62,992 nucleotides of DNA from Ascoidea tarda (nom. inval.) (Eukaryota > Ascomycota > Saccharomycetes > Ascoideales > Ascoideaceae): assembly GCA_030560485.1 (NCBI GenBank), contig JAKTTS010000024.1:1-62992 (forward strand), given 5' to 3'. The notes under the pieces were generated by a model. It did no database searches, was not told where the DNA came from, and worked only from the letters and a program-made list of their open reading frames with translations. The position numbers and the translations under genes were made by a program. Each line of letters opens with the position of its first letter. The first letter of the stretch is position 1. Positions 46,889 to 57,241 of the stretch are shown here, piece after piece.

Positions 46889-47554
46889 ATGTTTTCAATC
46901 TTTTACAAAAGAATAAAACCAGGTCGAGCCATATTGGATAATGTTTCCAAGAGCAGAAAGTTTTCTAGGTGTCGAGTCCAATATAACCAAGAAAATGTAA
47001 ACCAAAGGAGAATCAAAATCAAAATTGACAGGTCGTATATATATCCATCCTTTTTAGTTGTATTATTGGCATCTCAATTGGTTAATCTTATTGACATCAA
47101 AAGGAAAGATGAGGAGGTCACTAAAAGATATGAGATGAAAATAAAGATCTTAAAAGAAATCATTGAAGATATTGAAGTTAAAAAGCAGTATGTGGATATC
47201 GATGATAGATTGAAACTTATAAATTTGATGTTTGAACGTTCAGAAAATAAAAAAAGTGGAGTTGGTTTGACAAATTCAAATAAAAAAGATCAGAAGATGG
47301 AGGAAAAAGATTTACAGGCAGAAGAAGAGTTTGATTTTGATAAATTCCTGGCTGAACTCGCCAAAATCTTGAAAGAAGAACTAGGAGAAAAGAAAGACGA
47401 GATCAAGACAGTGGTTATTAATGAAAAGAAAGAGCCAAACGTGGAAAATGAATCAAAAATTGATAAAAAAGACGATGCAAGTGAAATTGAGCCGTTCAAG
47501 TATGTTTCTAGAAAAGAGTTTAGCGAAAAGAACTTGGAAAAGAAATTCTTTTAA
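46889..47554 (+). CDS. Small mitochondrial-looking membrane and coiled-coil protein (Ina22-like?)
   Basis: 221 residues. The N-terminus is rich in Arg and Lys with few acidic residues (FYKRIKPGRAILDNVSKSRK), as in a mitochondrial presequence. One membrane segment follows at about 51-67 (YIYPSFLVVLLASQLVNLID), then a charged coiled coil (RYEMKIKILKEIIEDIEVKK) and an acidic C-terminal half. The order presequence, single span, coiled coil and the length recall Ina22 (YIR024C, 216 residues), an inner-membrane factor for ATP synthase assembly. Its S. cerevisiae gene lies two genes from SEC11, and here SEC11 is about 7 kb away. I cannot align the sequence from memory, so the name is tentative. CACGTG lies at 46825-46830, 59 bp before the ATG. 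Confidence 0.7.
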   Translation: MFSIFYKRIKPGRAILDNVSKSRKFSRCRVQYNQENVNQRRIKIKIDRSYIYPSFLVVLLASQLVNLIDIKRKDEEVTKRYEMKIKILKEIIEDIEVKKQYVDIDDRLKLINLMFERSENKKSGVGLTNSNKKDQKMEEKDLQAEEEFDFDKFLAELAKILKEELGEKKDEIKTVVINEKKEPNVENESKIDKKDDASEIEPFKYVSRKEFSEKNLEKKFF

Positions 47555-47859
47555 ATAACTCTGAAAAACGAGCATTCATTAATGATACAGTTTAGTTTAT
47601 CGAAACTTCTTTGTAGTTGGACCTTTATTATTTTTCGTTCTTCCATTCACTTTTTGGTCATAAAACCAGTCAGTATCAGAAACACAAACATGTATAGAGA
47701 GTGATAATCATATTATTAAAACAACTGCTACTAGTTACCCAATTTTGAGCAATTCTTAGAGAAACATAAACATGATGAGGAGAAAAACCTACACAAATTA
47801 GCTCAATTCAAAATGTATTTCTTGAAGTGCCTTTATTCAAAAAAAGACTACTTTTAAAG

Positions 47860-47865
47860 AAAAAA
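47860..47865 (-). terminator. Pol III T-run terminator of tRNA-Ser
   Basis: Six consecutive T on the minus strand, five bases beyond the mature 3' end of the tRNA. Confidence 0.85.
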
Positions 47866-47870
47866 GTAAA

Positions 47871-47951
47871 CGACATCAGCAGGACTCGAACCTGCGCGGG
47901 AAATCCCAAAAGATTTCTAATCTTTCGCCTTAACCACTCGGCCATGATGCC
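47871..47951 (-). tRNA. tRNA-Ser (anticodon AGA)
   Basis: 81 nt, no intron, CCA not encoded. The acceptor stem GGCATCA pairs with TGATGTC (one G-T) and the discriminator base is G. The D arm is GCC/GGC, the anticodon stem AAAGA/TCTTT with loop TTAGAAA (anticodon AGA at 47916-47918). A long variable arm typical of tRNA-Ser is followed by the T arm GCAGG-TTCGAGT-CCTGC. A six-T run follows at 47860-47865 on the transcribed strand, serving as the Pol III stop. It reads UCU, and UCC by inosine wobble. Confidence 0.97.
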
Positions 47952-48161
47952 ATAACTGCTTTTGTTTGGATTAGGAAAAATATTTATAACTATTCAAGTC
48001 ACATGCTTTATTGCTGCTTTTGGTGCATTTTTCAATAGACATTTTTTATTTGCTGAAAATCCAAAGAAATTATTGCATCTAAAGTTTTATTGAGTTATTG
48101 AGTTATATTGAGTTATATCAAGGAGCTGAAGGCAAAATCGAGACTTGTATACTCATAAAAA

Positions 48162-49310
48162 ATGTCTTCCAAATCTTTTGAGGCTCTTTTGGGAAACTCC
48201 AGAATAGCACAACTTCCCAAAGTTGAATCGTTTTTTAATATTGTCAAAACCAAATCCGTACCAACTCATCAAATCATTCAAACTACTTCTGCAAATTTGT
48301 ATCGAAGAGAATGGGGTTTAAAATCAGCATTACCATCCAAAATTAAAAGCAAATATATCATTGTTGACCAATTTGACACCATTGAACATATGACAAATTT
48401 CGAAAAAAATGGAAGCTTTCATTGGATCAAAAAAAGATTTCAAGAATTACAAATCCCATTAATCAGAGAAAACGAAACAAATTCTTTAAATCCTTTATTT
48501 GTGAGCCCAAAAAACTTGTCTAATTATAAACACACACCTACATCTCCATCATCTTTAAACTCTTCTATATCTAATTACAATGCAGTCGGTCAAATACAAG
48601 AACTAATCAACCCTGAATCTATTAAGAGTAACAGTGATGCTAAAAAATTATACAAAAATTTTAAAGATTTGAGATATGATTTTAAAGAATATTTAGTTAG
48701 AAAAAATCCATCTTTATATCTTCAAGCCCATTCTAGTGTTAATAAAAAGCAGTTATTGGTTAAAGAACTTTTAAATTTTCTTGAAGAAAAAACCGCAAAA
48801 AATGAACAAAAAGATAACATGGGGATTTTCCAAAATTACCAAAATGGTATTAAAGGATTCGGTGGACTATCATATAATCTTAAAGGTAGATTAAAAAATG
48901 ATATTGATGGATACTCTTCATCAACTATTTTCCCTGGTAGATCCGTTGGTTTATCTGGAAATAAAATGTGTGTTGGCGCTGGTTTTACATTTAAACCTTT
49001 TAATAATACCAATATTTTTCAAAACCTTATTGGCGAAAACCAAAGAGAATTTATGATCCCAATAAACATTGCTACTGGTTCTATTAATGCTGATGGTGCA
49101 GTTAATTTGTTCGGTAAACCATTTAATAAAAACGAAGTTCAAATAAATAAAACAAAAAAGAGAGTTACCAGAAGTTACTCTAAGATTGTTGATGAAATTA
49201 ATGCTGATAAATCGGCTTATAAATATAGTGATGAAAATGAGAAAAATAAAAAGGTGTTTATTAACAAGTTTATATCAATGTTAAGAAAACCTGGAAAACC
49301 TAAAAACTAA
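48162..49310 (+). CDS. MRP51: Mitochondrial small-subunit ribosomal protein Mrp51
   Basis: A protein of the 37S mitochondrial ribosomal subunit that in yeast also affects translation of COX2 and COX3 mRNAs through their leaders. The 382-residue product matches Mrp51 in ALLGNSRIAQLPK, PTHQIIQTTSANLYRREWGL, KSALPSKIKSKYI, DTIEHMTNFEKNGSFHWIKK and GGLSYNLKGRLKN. Length is near S. cerevisiae Mrp51 (344). The extra length is a Ser/Asn-rich insert after the first third. It starts at the ATG at 48162; the tRNA-Ser lies just upstream on the other strand. It converges on HIS3 with 92 bp between stops. Confidence 0.93.
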   Translation: MSSKSFEALLGNSRIAQLPKVESFFNIVKTKSVPTHQIIQTTSANLYRREWGLKSALPSKIKSKYIIVDQFDTIEHMTNFEKNGSFHWIKKRFQELQIPLIRENETNSLNPLFVSPKNLSNYKHTPTSPSSLNSSISNYNAVGQIQELINPESIKSNSDAKKLYKNFKDLRYDFKEYLVRKNPSLYLQAHSSVNKKQLLVKELLNFLEEKTAKNEQKDNMGIFQNYQNGIKGFGGLSYNLKGRLKNDIDGYSSSTIFPGRSVGLSGNKMCVGAGFTFKPFNNTNIFQNLIGENQREFMIPINIATGSINADGAVNLFGKPFNKNEVQINKTKKRVTRSYSKIVDEINADKSAYKYSDENEKNKKVFINKFISMLRKPGKPKN

Positions 49311-49402
49311 TGCTTTAAAATATAATAAGTATTCAATATATGTATATAGTATAATTTTAAATACATTTTGATTGAAATAAATTTTGGATTGATCAAAACT
49401 AA

Positions 49403-50080
49403 CTAAAACAAAACACCCTTGGTTGAGGGAACGTCATTTAACCCAGTTTTGGAAGTTGCTTCTTTTAATGCTATCGCTAGCGACTTGAAAGCACTCTCTG
49501 CTCTATGATGGTCATTAAAGCCTCTTAAACAGTCTACATGTAGAGTTATTGAAGCACCTTGAGCAAAACTTTCCAAAACGTGTGGAATCATTTCACAACT
49601 TAAATCGCCGATTTTTTCTCGTTTTAAATCCAATTCAATCACAGAATATGGCCTGTTTGATAAATCAACAATGGATCTTGATAAAGCCTCATCTAATGGA
49701 GCAAAACCGGTGCCAAAACGTTTGACACCTTTGACATGACCCAAAGCTTTATGGAATGTCAACCCCAAAGTGATACCAACATCTTCAGCAGTATGGTGAT
49801 CATCGATCCACAAATCTCCAATACACTCAATGACTATAGACCATCCAGCATGCTTGGATAGAGCATTTAACATATGATCCAAAAAACCAAGACCTGTATT
49901 GATATAAATAAATTGTGTTGAGCCAGAGCTTGAGCTTTTTTGAATTAGCTCATCATAGTTGATTTTTTTGTCACCTTTGAAAATCGATTCCTCGACAGTG
50001 ATTGGGCCTCCATCAATATCTAGGACAATCTGAATAGAAGTTTCGTTGGTAACTCTTTTTACAGCAGCAAAACGACTCAT
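49403..50080 (-). CDS. HIS3: Imidazoleglycerol-phosphate dehydratase His3
   Basis: Catalyses the sixth step of histidine synthesis, dehydration of imidazole glycerol phosphate to imidazole acetol phosphate. The 225-residue protein has the metal-binding histidine motifs of both half-domains: [56 protein letters not shown] and [29 protein letters not shown] is also clear. Length fits S. cerevisiae (220). The ATG at 50080 is natural ([18 protein letters not shown]). I see no perfect Gcn4 site upstream; only TGAGTAA at 50204-50210. Confidence 0.98.
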   Translation of the reverse strand: MSRFAAVKRVTNETSIQIVLDIDGGPITVEESIFKGDKKINYDELIQKSSSSGSTQFIYINTGLGFLDHMLNALSKHAGWSIVIECIGDLWIDDHHTAEDVGITLGLTFHKALGHVKGVKRFGTGFAPLDEALSRSIVDLSNRPYSVIELDLKREKIGDLSCEMIPHVLESFAQGASITLHVDCLRGFNDHHRAESAFKSLAIALKEATSKTGLNDVPSTKGVLF

Positions 50081-50825
50081 TTGAGGTATTCAACAACGAT
50101 AAGAGTAAAACAAAAAAAGCAGATCTGAAAAAAAACAGAAATAAAAGTGCTCTGTCAAATCATTTTGTTGATGAATGTAATCTAAGGCTGCAATTGATTG
50201 AGGTGAGTAATTGTTCGACTCGAAATCGTCGAAGTTGTCGAAATTCCCACAATTTGAAACTGTGACGGAATTGGCATCTGACATTCCGGAAGCATGCTTC
50301 TAAATACGATAGATACGGAAATTTTACGGGATATTTTCGACAATGATACGTAATTCGAGACGGATACTTTACGAATATCTACGTACAAGATTGTTGTATG
50401 CACGCATCTGCATACATAAAACACAACAAACACATTGCAGCATGAACATGGCTTATCAGATAACTCCCCTGGGGTGTGGGACTAATGACTTGCTTTCAGT
50501 TGTTTATTTCAAAAAATACCTGTCTTTTCTGAATAGATAGTCACCGTTGGCTGCAACACCAACAGATAAACGCATACCTGCAGTTTCCTTCGCCAATGAT
50601 TACACATGTTAGGAAGAAAGAAGATATTTTCAGATAAACTACACCATTTTGTCTCTTTCTTTTGGGCTGTTTAAGGCTTTTGGATACTTTTCATTCAATT
50701 TGTCTTCAATTTCCTTTTGCTATTTTTTCCATAATACCACCAAATCAGTCTCAAATCAATCTACTTTTATCCAACTGCTTTCAGGTCCTATTATTTATGC
50801 GTTGCTCTACTGAACCCATAGTATA
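50081..50825. promoter_or_regulatory. Divergent HIS3-MNN4 spacer
   Basis: 745 bp. TGAGTAA at 50204-50210 is one base off a Gcn4 site, 123 bp before HIS3. From 50305 to 50390 the tetramer TACG recurs at least six times. A pyrimidine-rich tract precedes the MNN4-like gene. No gene seen. Confidence 0.45.
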
Positions 50826-53800
50826 ATGGCTTTTTTTGCGATAGTGAATAGATTGAGGAGATCAAGAGTATTTTCAATTTTCTTATTGCTATTCTTATTC
50901 TATTTCATTTTATTTAACTTGAACAAATTTTCAAATCCAAGTATTGGCTCAATTATTTCTATATCAAACCTATCAAATAATATTAACAAAGACTCAATAC
51001 AGGATGACAACGAAAATAATACTCAAAGAGATGAATACGAAAACAGTATAGAAAATGAAAATAAAAACTCGTTATTTAATTTTTTGGATTTCTCAAATAT
51101 AATAAATTTGTTAAAATCAAAATCCTCAACTGATGATTTTGTCTTGATTGAAAAATTAAATAATCTAGAAAAAAGCGACCACATTCTTGACCTGAGTTCA
51201 AATGAAAATCCAAATGTTGATTCCAATATAAATTCAAATTTAAATTTAAATCAGACAAAATTTTTAACAAACATTCCAAATTACTATATCAACCAATTTC
51301 TTGCCTCATTCAATTTAATCAAGAACTATGATCTACCCATAGTTTCCAAGTATGACATTAGGTTCACTCTTGCAGTTTATCTAAACTACATTAATCAACA
51401 ATTAATTACATTAAACCAAAACACCAATAATCTTGCTCAAAAACACTCCTATGATATAGAGTTACCATTTCATTGGTATGATTGGATAGATTTAACTGAT
51501 TTAAATCCCTTCATCCTCTATAATAACGATCCAAATATTGACCCAGAAGCAAAATTAAAATACAACTGTGAGTACGTTGGCTCAAGTATCCCACTTGAGC
51601 CCCCAGTCATTTATTCATTTCTCCAGGATGATTATATTATTGAAAATGATAATTACTTTCAGAAATTAACTCCCGATGAAATTACAGAAAACTCGAAAAT
51701 TATCAATTTAATCAATAATAATTTACCAATACCTTCAGTTCCAAATCTTAATGATCCCTCATTGTTTTGCTTAAATGATGATAATATTGAAGAAATTATA
51801 CCGAATTATAATCAAAATTTAAAATCAAAATTGGGCTTTAACATTCATAAATGGTCAAGAAAATCTTCTGTGAGATCAAAAATCTATCAAGGAAAATCAT
51901 ATTTATACTCTTTTGCTTCAAACCCATCTTCAATTATTTTTTTAGTAGATGACTATACTATCAACGAAAATAATAACGATAATAAGAAAACAAAAACTCC
52001 CATAAACTCTGTTAAATCCTATGTATTCAAAGTCAAAAATGGCGGAATTAAAAATAGAGGAAATTCTGTAAAGCTAATTGAAAACTTTGACGAAATGGTT
52101 AAACCTTTGCTATTTAATTATGAAAATCAAATTTTAGGCAATAATATTCAAAAAAAGACAACTTCTATTAATTTGCAAGTTAATCCTTTAAGCTACTTTA
52201 ACAAATTAATTGGTAGCTTTCCTCCAAACTCAGTTCCTGATCCAAATTTTTTTAAAATCAATTCAAATTATCAATTTGAATTAGATAAATCCTCATTTTT
52301 TTATCAACCAAAAAAAATTGTCGAAGAATATGAATCAAAGGATATTTCTAAATTACCTGAAAACGAGCTATTGCATTATCAATCTCTAAAGTACTCCTTA
52401 TCCTTTCTACCCTCAAAACTATTAAAATATTTCCACGAGGTTCCAATAATCAAAAATTCAGTTAGTGCTAAAAATCCTGGTGGCCACTATGACTGGAGAT
52501 TTTTCAATGGTGTAATTAAGTCTGAGTATGAAATCAGAATAATTCTACACCATATGTTAAGATCCTGGCTTAAATTTACATATTCGAATAATTTAGTAAC
52601 TTGGATAGCTCATGGTTCTTTATTATCATGGTATTGGAATGGTTACAGTTTTAATTGGGATAACGATATTGATGTCCAAATGCCAATAACTGAATTGGAT
52701 AAACTAGCGAAATATTATAATAACTCGTTGATTATTGAAAATTTGAACGATGGATTTGGAAAATATTATATTGATTGTGGTTCTTTTATAACGCATAGAA
52801 GAAAAGGCAATGGTAAAAATAATATTGACTCAAGAATCATTGATATTGACACCGGTATGTATGTTGATATAACTGGTTTGGCTTTAACAAGCTCGAGATT
52901 ACCCATTAAATATAGAAAGTATCTTTCTGATACTGAAAATTATGATTTCTTGGGTAATCCGGATAAAAAAGTCAAAGGATTGACATCCATTGCCCAAAGA
53001 TTTGAAATTAATAATAACTTGCAAATTTATAATTGTCGAAACAATCATTTTGTTTTATTTTCAAGCATTTCTCCAATGAAAATTTCCTTGGTTGAAGGAA
53101 CAAAAGGTTTTATTCCAAACGATTACAAATCAATTTTGCTAAATGAATATAAAAGTAATTCATTAACATTAACAAAATTTAATAGACATTATTTCATCTC
53201 AAAATTAAGAATGTGGGTTCCAATTATGTCCATAAAAAAATTCTTAACTCATCAACATTCCCAATTAATAAAAGCAGGTAAAAAATTTGAAAAAAAAAAT
53301 TTCACAAAACAATTAGAGGACCTAAGCAATAGTGATGATTTGATTTTAGAACTATTGCTATTTGATGAAGAAATCTTAAAAGAGTTTTATTTGACTCACG
53401 ATATAACCAGAATACATTTTGCTGAAAGGCGATCGTTAGATAAATCAAAATCAAATAAAAAAGTTATTGATAAGATCGAATTCAAACCTTATTTGAAAGA
53501 TTTATTTTTTTATAGACATGATAAAATAAAAGAACTTGAGGAACAAGGGAAAAAATATGACTATAATCAAAAATTTATTCACCCAATTGAAAATATTGCT
53601 CAATCAATTTCAATGAAAACAAATCATGACTTGGATGGGTTTTATAATAGAATTTCTGACGAAAACGAATATCCTAATGATTCTCAGCAAAATTTAAATA
53701 ATTTAGAAAATACAGATAGTTCTGAGGTTGCAAGCGAAATGGATAGTGATATTAATAAAGAAAAGGATGTTATCGATATTAGTAAGAAAGAATCACCAGA

Positions 53801-54005
53801 TTCTATCGAGGAAACAATTTCAATAGACGAAGAAAATGATAAATTAAAAAGTCATTCAGATTACGTTTCTTCAAAAATAAATTCAAAACTTCCCAAGTTG
53901 CCTGAAGTCAAACAGCAGAGTGAAAAACAAGCTGTTGACTTTCATAATAGGAGACCTCCTCCAGAAGATAATGTTAGAGCTAAAGATTATGATGAAGATT
54001 ATTGA
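50826..54005 (+). CDS. MNN4: Mnn4-like LicD-family mannosylphosphate transfer protein
   Basis: A type II Golgi membrane protein promoting mannosylphosphate addition to cell-wall N- and O-glycans. The 1,059-residue product has a short cytoplasmic tail, one signal anchor (about 15-33) and an Asn-rich stem. The LicD domain starts near 590: WIAHGSLLSWYWNGYSFNWD followed by the acidic cluster D612/D614/D616. GGHYDWRFFNG precedes it and DIDTGMYVDITGL follows. The C-terminal 120 residues are acidic, without the long Lys/Glu repeat of S. cerevisiae Mnn4 (1,178 residues). Mnn4 and its paralogues (Mnn14 type) cannot be told apart from sequence alone. Confidence 0.9.
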   Translation: MAFFAIVNRLRRSRVFSIFLLLFLFYFILFNLNKFSNPSIGSIISISNLSNNINKDSIQDDNENNTQRDEYENSIENENKNSLFNFLDFSNIINLLKSKSSTDDFVLIEKLNNLEKSDHILDLSSNENPNVDSNINSNLNLNQTKFLTNIPNYYINQFLASFNLIKNYDLPIVSKYDIRFTLAVYLNYINQQLITLNQNTNNLAQKHSYDIELPFHWYDWIDLTDLNPFILYNNDPNIDPEAKLKYNCEYVGSSIPLEPPVIYSFLQDDYIIENDNYFQKLTPDEITENSKIINLINNNLPIPSVPNLNDPSLFCLNDDNIEEIIPNYNQNLKSKLGFNIHKWSRKSSVRSKIYQGKSYLYSFASNPSSIIFLVDDYTINENNNDNKKTKTPINSVKSYVFKVKNGGIKNRGNSVKLIENFDEMVKPLLFNYENQILGNNIQKKTTSINLQVNPLSYFNKLIGSFPPNSVPDPNFFKINSNYQFELDKSSFFYQPKKIVEEYESKDISKLPENELLHYQSLKYSLSFLPSKLLKYFHEVPIIKNSVSAKNPGGHYDWRFFNGVIKSEYEIRIILHHMLRSWLKFTYSNNLVTWIAHGSLLSWYWNGYSFNWDNDIDVQMPITELDKLAKYYNNSLIIENLNDGFGKYYIDCGSFITHRRKGNGKNNIDSRIIDIDTGMYVDITGLALTSSRLPIKYRKYLSDTENYDFLGNPDKKVKGLTSIAQRFEINNNLQIYNCRNNHFVLFSSISPMKISLVEGTKGFIPNDYKSILLNEYKSNSLTLTKFNRHYFISKLRMWVPIMSIKKFLTHQHSQLIKAGKKFEKKNFTKQLEDLSNSDDLILELLLFDEEILKEFYLTHDITRIHFAERRSLDKSKSNKKVIDKIEFKPYLKDLFFYRHDKIKELEEQGKKYDYNQKFIHPIENIAQSISMKTNHDLDGFYNRISDENEYPNDSQQNLNNLENTDSSEVASEMDSDINKEKDVIDISKKESPDSIEETISIDEENDKLKSHSDYVSSKINSKLPKLPEVKQQSEKQAVDFHNRRPPPEDNVRAKDYDEDY

Positions 54006-54351
54006 AAACCCTATTTTATTGTGGTTTTTGTTTTAATACCTACAATTTTTTTTATTATTGTTTTTTATTGAGCTTTTAAATTGCATTTTATATAATTATC
54101 TGGTTTTTATTAGTATAAATTTATTTTGTGTTTTAAATAACACTTGCTTAATTTTTTTTGGAAAGGATTACAACTATTGCTTATTATTTATTGTTTAATA
54201 AATATTTAATAGAACTGCTAATGAACTAAACCTTGACTATATATCTTTATTTTATTCTATCTTTCTTAAATGTTGACTTTTCTTTAGAGCGAAACTTAAA
54301 ATCAAATAGCTTTTAAAAGAAACCTGATTAATTAATTTGATTATTAAAATG
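54006..54351. other. Convergent MNN4-lipase spacer
   Basis: 346 bp of T-rich then mixed AT-rich sequence between two facing stops. Nothing else seen. Confidence 0.7.
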
Positions 54352-56925
54352 TTATTCAACGTGGGCTTTTGAGCTATTAATATTAGCAAATGTGTCTGGG
54401 TTTTCAAAAGAATTAACTTCCTCAATATCATCTTTAAAGCTATAATCGGAAAAGTCTGAAATGTCTTCTGAATCATAAATTGAGTTATCATCTTTAGAAA
54501 TTTGATGACTTTCATTTGAATTTGTTTTCACTGAGATCCCGAGCCCATCAGTGAACATTGTTTTTAAAGCCTCTGAGTCATAATTTTCAAGATGATCTGA
54601 ATTGTCTAAATCTTGAGCATCGGCTGTAGAGAAATCTTCAGGATTGACAGTTGGTGTGCTTTGATTATTTTCATAGAATTTCGATTCCTTTCTCGATTCT
54701 TTTAATCCCCTTTCAATGCATCTTTCAATAGATAATCTATGCTTGATAAACAATAATTTTGGATAAGCAGTTAATTCACCGTTTTGGATCATGCTCTTTA
54801 ATCTTTCAGGAGTTGGATCACTTAATATATGATAAAAGTCCTTTATCTTAATTTTTGGCCACAACGTTATGGTTCCACTAAATCTTTGTAACCATATATT
54901 AGACCAATCCTGATCTTTTATTCTGGGTAATAAATCGAGACTTTTGATCAATTTTAGCCATTTTGTGATTTCCAATTTCAAAAAATTTTCTAGAGCAGCA
55001 CCCACAAAGCCACCTCTTAAACCACTTCCTTTTCTTCTTGATACCGGTCTACCAACAGAACCTTTTGGAGCATAAAAAAATAATGCAATATGTGGATTAA
55101 CTTGAGAAACAATTGAGAATTTAACATTAAAGTAAGTGTTTAGTGCTTCAACAGGAATGTCAGTCCTTAATGAACCGTCTTTCCATTTGCTACCAAAACT
55201 AAAAGGTACAACCTTTCCATTGTTATTTTTCATCATTAAAACCACAGGATTGAGAATACCGGGCACAGCTGATGAAGCCAATAAGGAACTCCAAATCACG
55301 CAATTAGGAGAGGTTATATGATTGCAAAGAATGACAGGAGAGTGAGAATCTGAGGGAACAGTTGATATATTTAATATTTTTCCTGTTCTTTGATAAGCTT
55401 CTTTAAAGGTTAAACTTCCTAAAGTGAACCAGCAAGATTTTTTTGCCCAATCGGCAGAATCAAATCTTGCACCTGTTTTCCACCATCTAGGGAGCCATTT
55501 TGAAATTGGATCTGAACAAGCAGTGATTTTATAAGCTAATTCTGGAATTAATAAGTCCATTAGTTCTTTGTTTGTTCTAGTACAAGTTAGAGCAGCAACA
55601 AGACCTCCACCACTTGTTCCTGATATAATTTTTGGCAATAAGTCGTTATCTATCAAGGCTTTAACAATACCAAAATGTGTATAAGAGAAGCATGCACCAC
55701 CTGAAAGACATAAAGCAGTTTTACCATAGTTTGAATTGAAATGTTTAAATATTTTATATTTTTCTATGGGATTAATTTTATCGGAATTGATAATTAAATT
55801 TAAAGATATTTGCAATTGATTATAATAATCTTCAATTAAAGCTTTCGTATTATAATAGGTTTGAGAGTATAATATTGGGCCTTCAATACCAGCAAAATTA
55901 GTTTTAACACAATTTTGCAAGACTAAAACTAATTTTTCAATATTTGAATCCAAATGTTCGGGATTATTATTAATTTTTTTTAGGATTTTAACGATTTTAA
56001 GTAGAGTTTTCCAATCGTAATAAAAATTTTTTGGATCTGATTTCCATTTATTTAAATTTAAGTAATTATCTAAAGCTAAAGCGTTTTTGATCCATTCTTT
56101 ATAATTTTTTGAATTTCTTAAATTTTTTCTTAAGGATCTTCTTTTGCCTCTCCAAGTTATGAAGGATTCAAATAATGCAACATAAATTCTAATAAATAAA
56201 TAAAAAAATGCTAATAGACCTATCCACCAAATTGCAAATAATAAAATAGGCCAACTGAAAAATTGATAGGACCAGCCTTGTTTAAAAGCGTCTGGTATTA
56301 TTAAATTACTTTTATTCAAGTGAGTTTTGAATTGATTTTTGGAATCATTTTTAGTGGACATGTCCTTTTCTATTTTCCTTAGATCAAATAAATTTAAATC
56401 AGAATTAACATTATTTGAGTTTGAATTAAGTTCATTGTATATTGGGGACCAATCACTCTTTGAGATAATCTTTTCTGGGGGCTTATCGTCATTATTTAAT
56501 TTCTTAAATGTATTTGGTTTATTGTTATTCTTGTCATCTGTTTTCTCATTGTTTTCATCGGATTTTTGAATAGTGTTGTCAGAACCAGTGCGCTGACTTG
56601 GCCTAGAGAGATGAAAGGAGTGAAATAAATTCAAGGAAGAAGTCGATGATCTGGAGAGACCCAAAGATGCAAATGTGCCATTTTTGGGAGAATTAGAATC
56701 ATCAAACTCTAGAGCTTCTATGAATGCATCAATATCTAATGAACAGCAAGACAATAAAGTTAGTAAAAGTACATGGACAGAGAAATAGAGCAGGCGAGCA
56801 ACAGAAATAGGACAAACTAAAGCAGCGAGGCCCAAAGAGTGTCAAATGACCCTGCTGGCATTGCCCATAGCACACATACGATCTTCATCGACAAAGTCCT
56901 TGTTGTAGTCCTTTAATTTGTCCAT
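54352..56925 (-). CDS. Patatin-type phospholipase/triacylglycerol lipase, one intron
   Basis: A patatin-domain lipase of the fungal PLPL family, related to the Tgl3/4/5 lipid-droplet lipases. The long frame has no early ATG. A first exon at 56880-56925 (MDKLKDYNKDFVDED) followed by a 144-nt intron supplies one and gives 809 residues. A membrane segment lies around 170-200. The patatin core has the oxyanion stretch CLSGGACFSYTHFGIVKAL, the nucleophile S390 in SGTSGGG, and D535 in KWKDGSLRTDIPVE. WWKTGARFDSADWAKKSCWF and VIWSSLLASSAVPGILNPVV match the filamentous-fungal and Candida family better than Tgl4/Tgl5. The acidic C-terminal tail is not conserved. It diverges from NTA1 over 316 bp. The exact substrate is unknown. 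Confidence 0.9.
56736..56879 (-). other. Intron of the patatin-type lipase gene
   Basis: On the minus strand: donor GTATGT at 56879, branch site TACTAAC at 56765-56759, acceptor ATTAG ending at 56736. It joins codon C/AT in phase and gives FVDED-H-IDAFIEALEFDD. All three signals are canonical for yeast. Confidence 0.9.
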
Positions 56926-57241
56926 TTTGTAGAGCCAAAGAACATGGAGCTGGAGAGAAAGAGGTCGAGCAAAAGCACAACTCTTCTGTATGCCATCTTC
57001 TCCAGCTTCCGAAAGCTCAATGACTACCATGTGAGCACATGCATGCAGTGTAATCTCTGCATCAAAAAGCACACTGATACAGGCACCGTTGGGATGGTTT
57101 TCAGACCTGCAGAAAAAGACCCATACGTTTGGACCCATGTGTCATGTGCTCAGCGTGATCCGGGATTTGGGCCGAACAGACAACGGGAATATGAGGAGAT
57201 ATTGCTGGATATTGCTGGAATATCGCTTGGTGACATACAAG
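56926..57241. promoter_or_regulatory. Divergent lipase-NTA1 region
   Basis: 316 bp, GC-richer than the flanking genes and open in several frames on both strands. One plus-strand frame (56944-57255, 103 codons, ATG start) overlaps the NTA1 start by 14 bp; see findings. No clear factor site recognised. Confidence 0.4.

Noticed and set aside
50204-50210. TGAGTAA as a Gcn4 site for HIS3
   Set aside because: One mismatch to TGASTCA, so too weak to claim, although HIS3 is Gcn4-controlled in S. cerevisiae.
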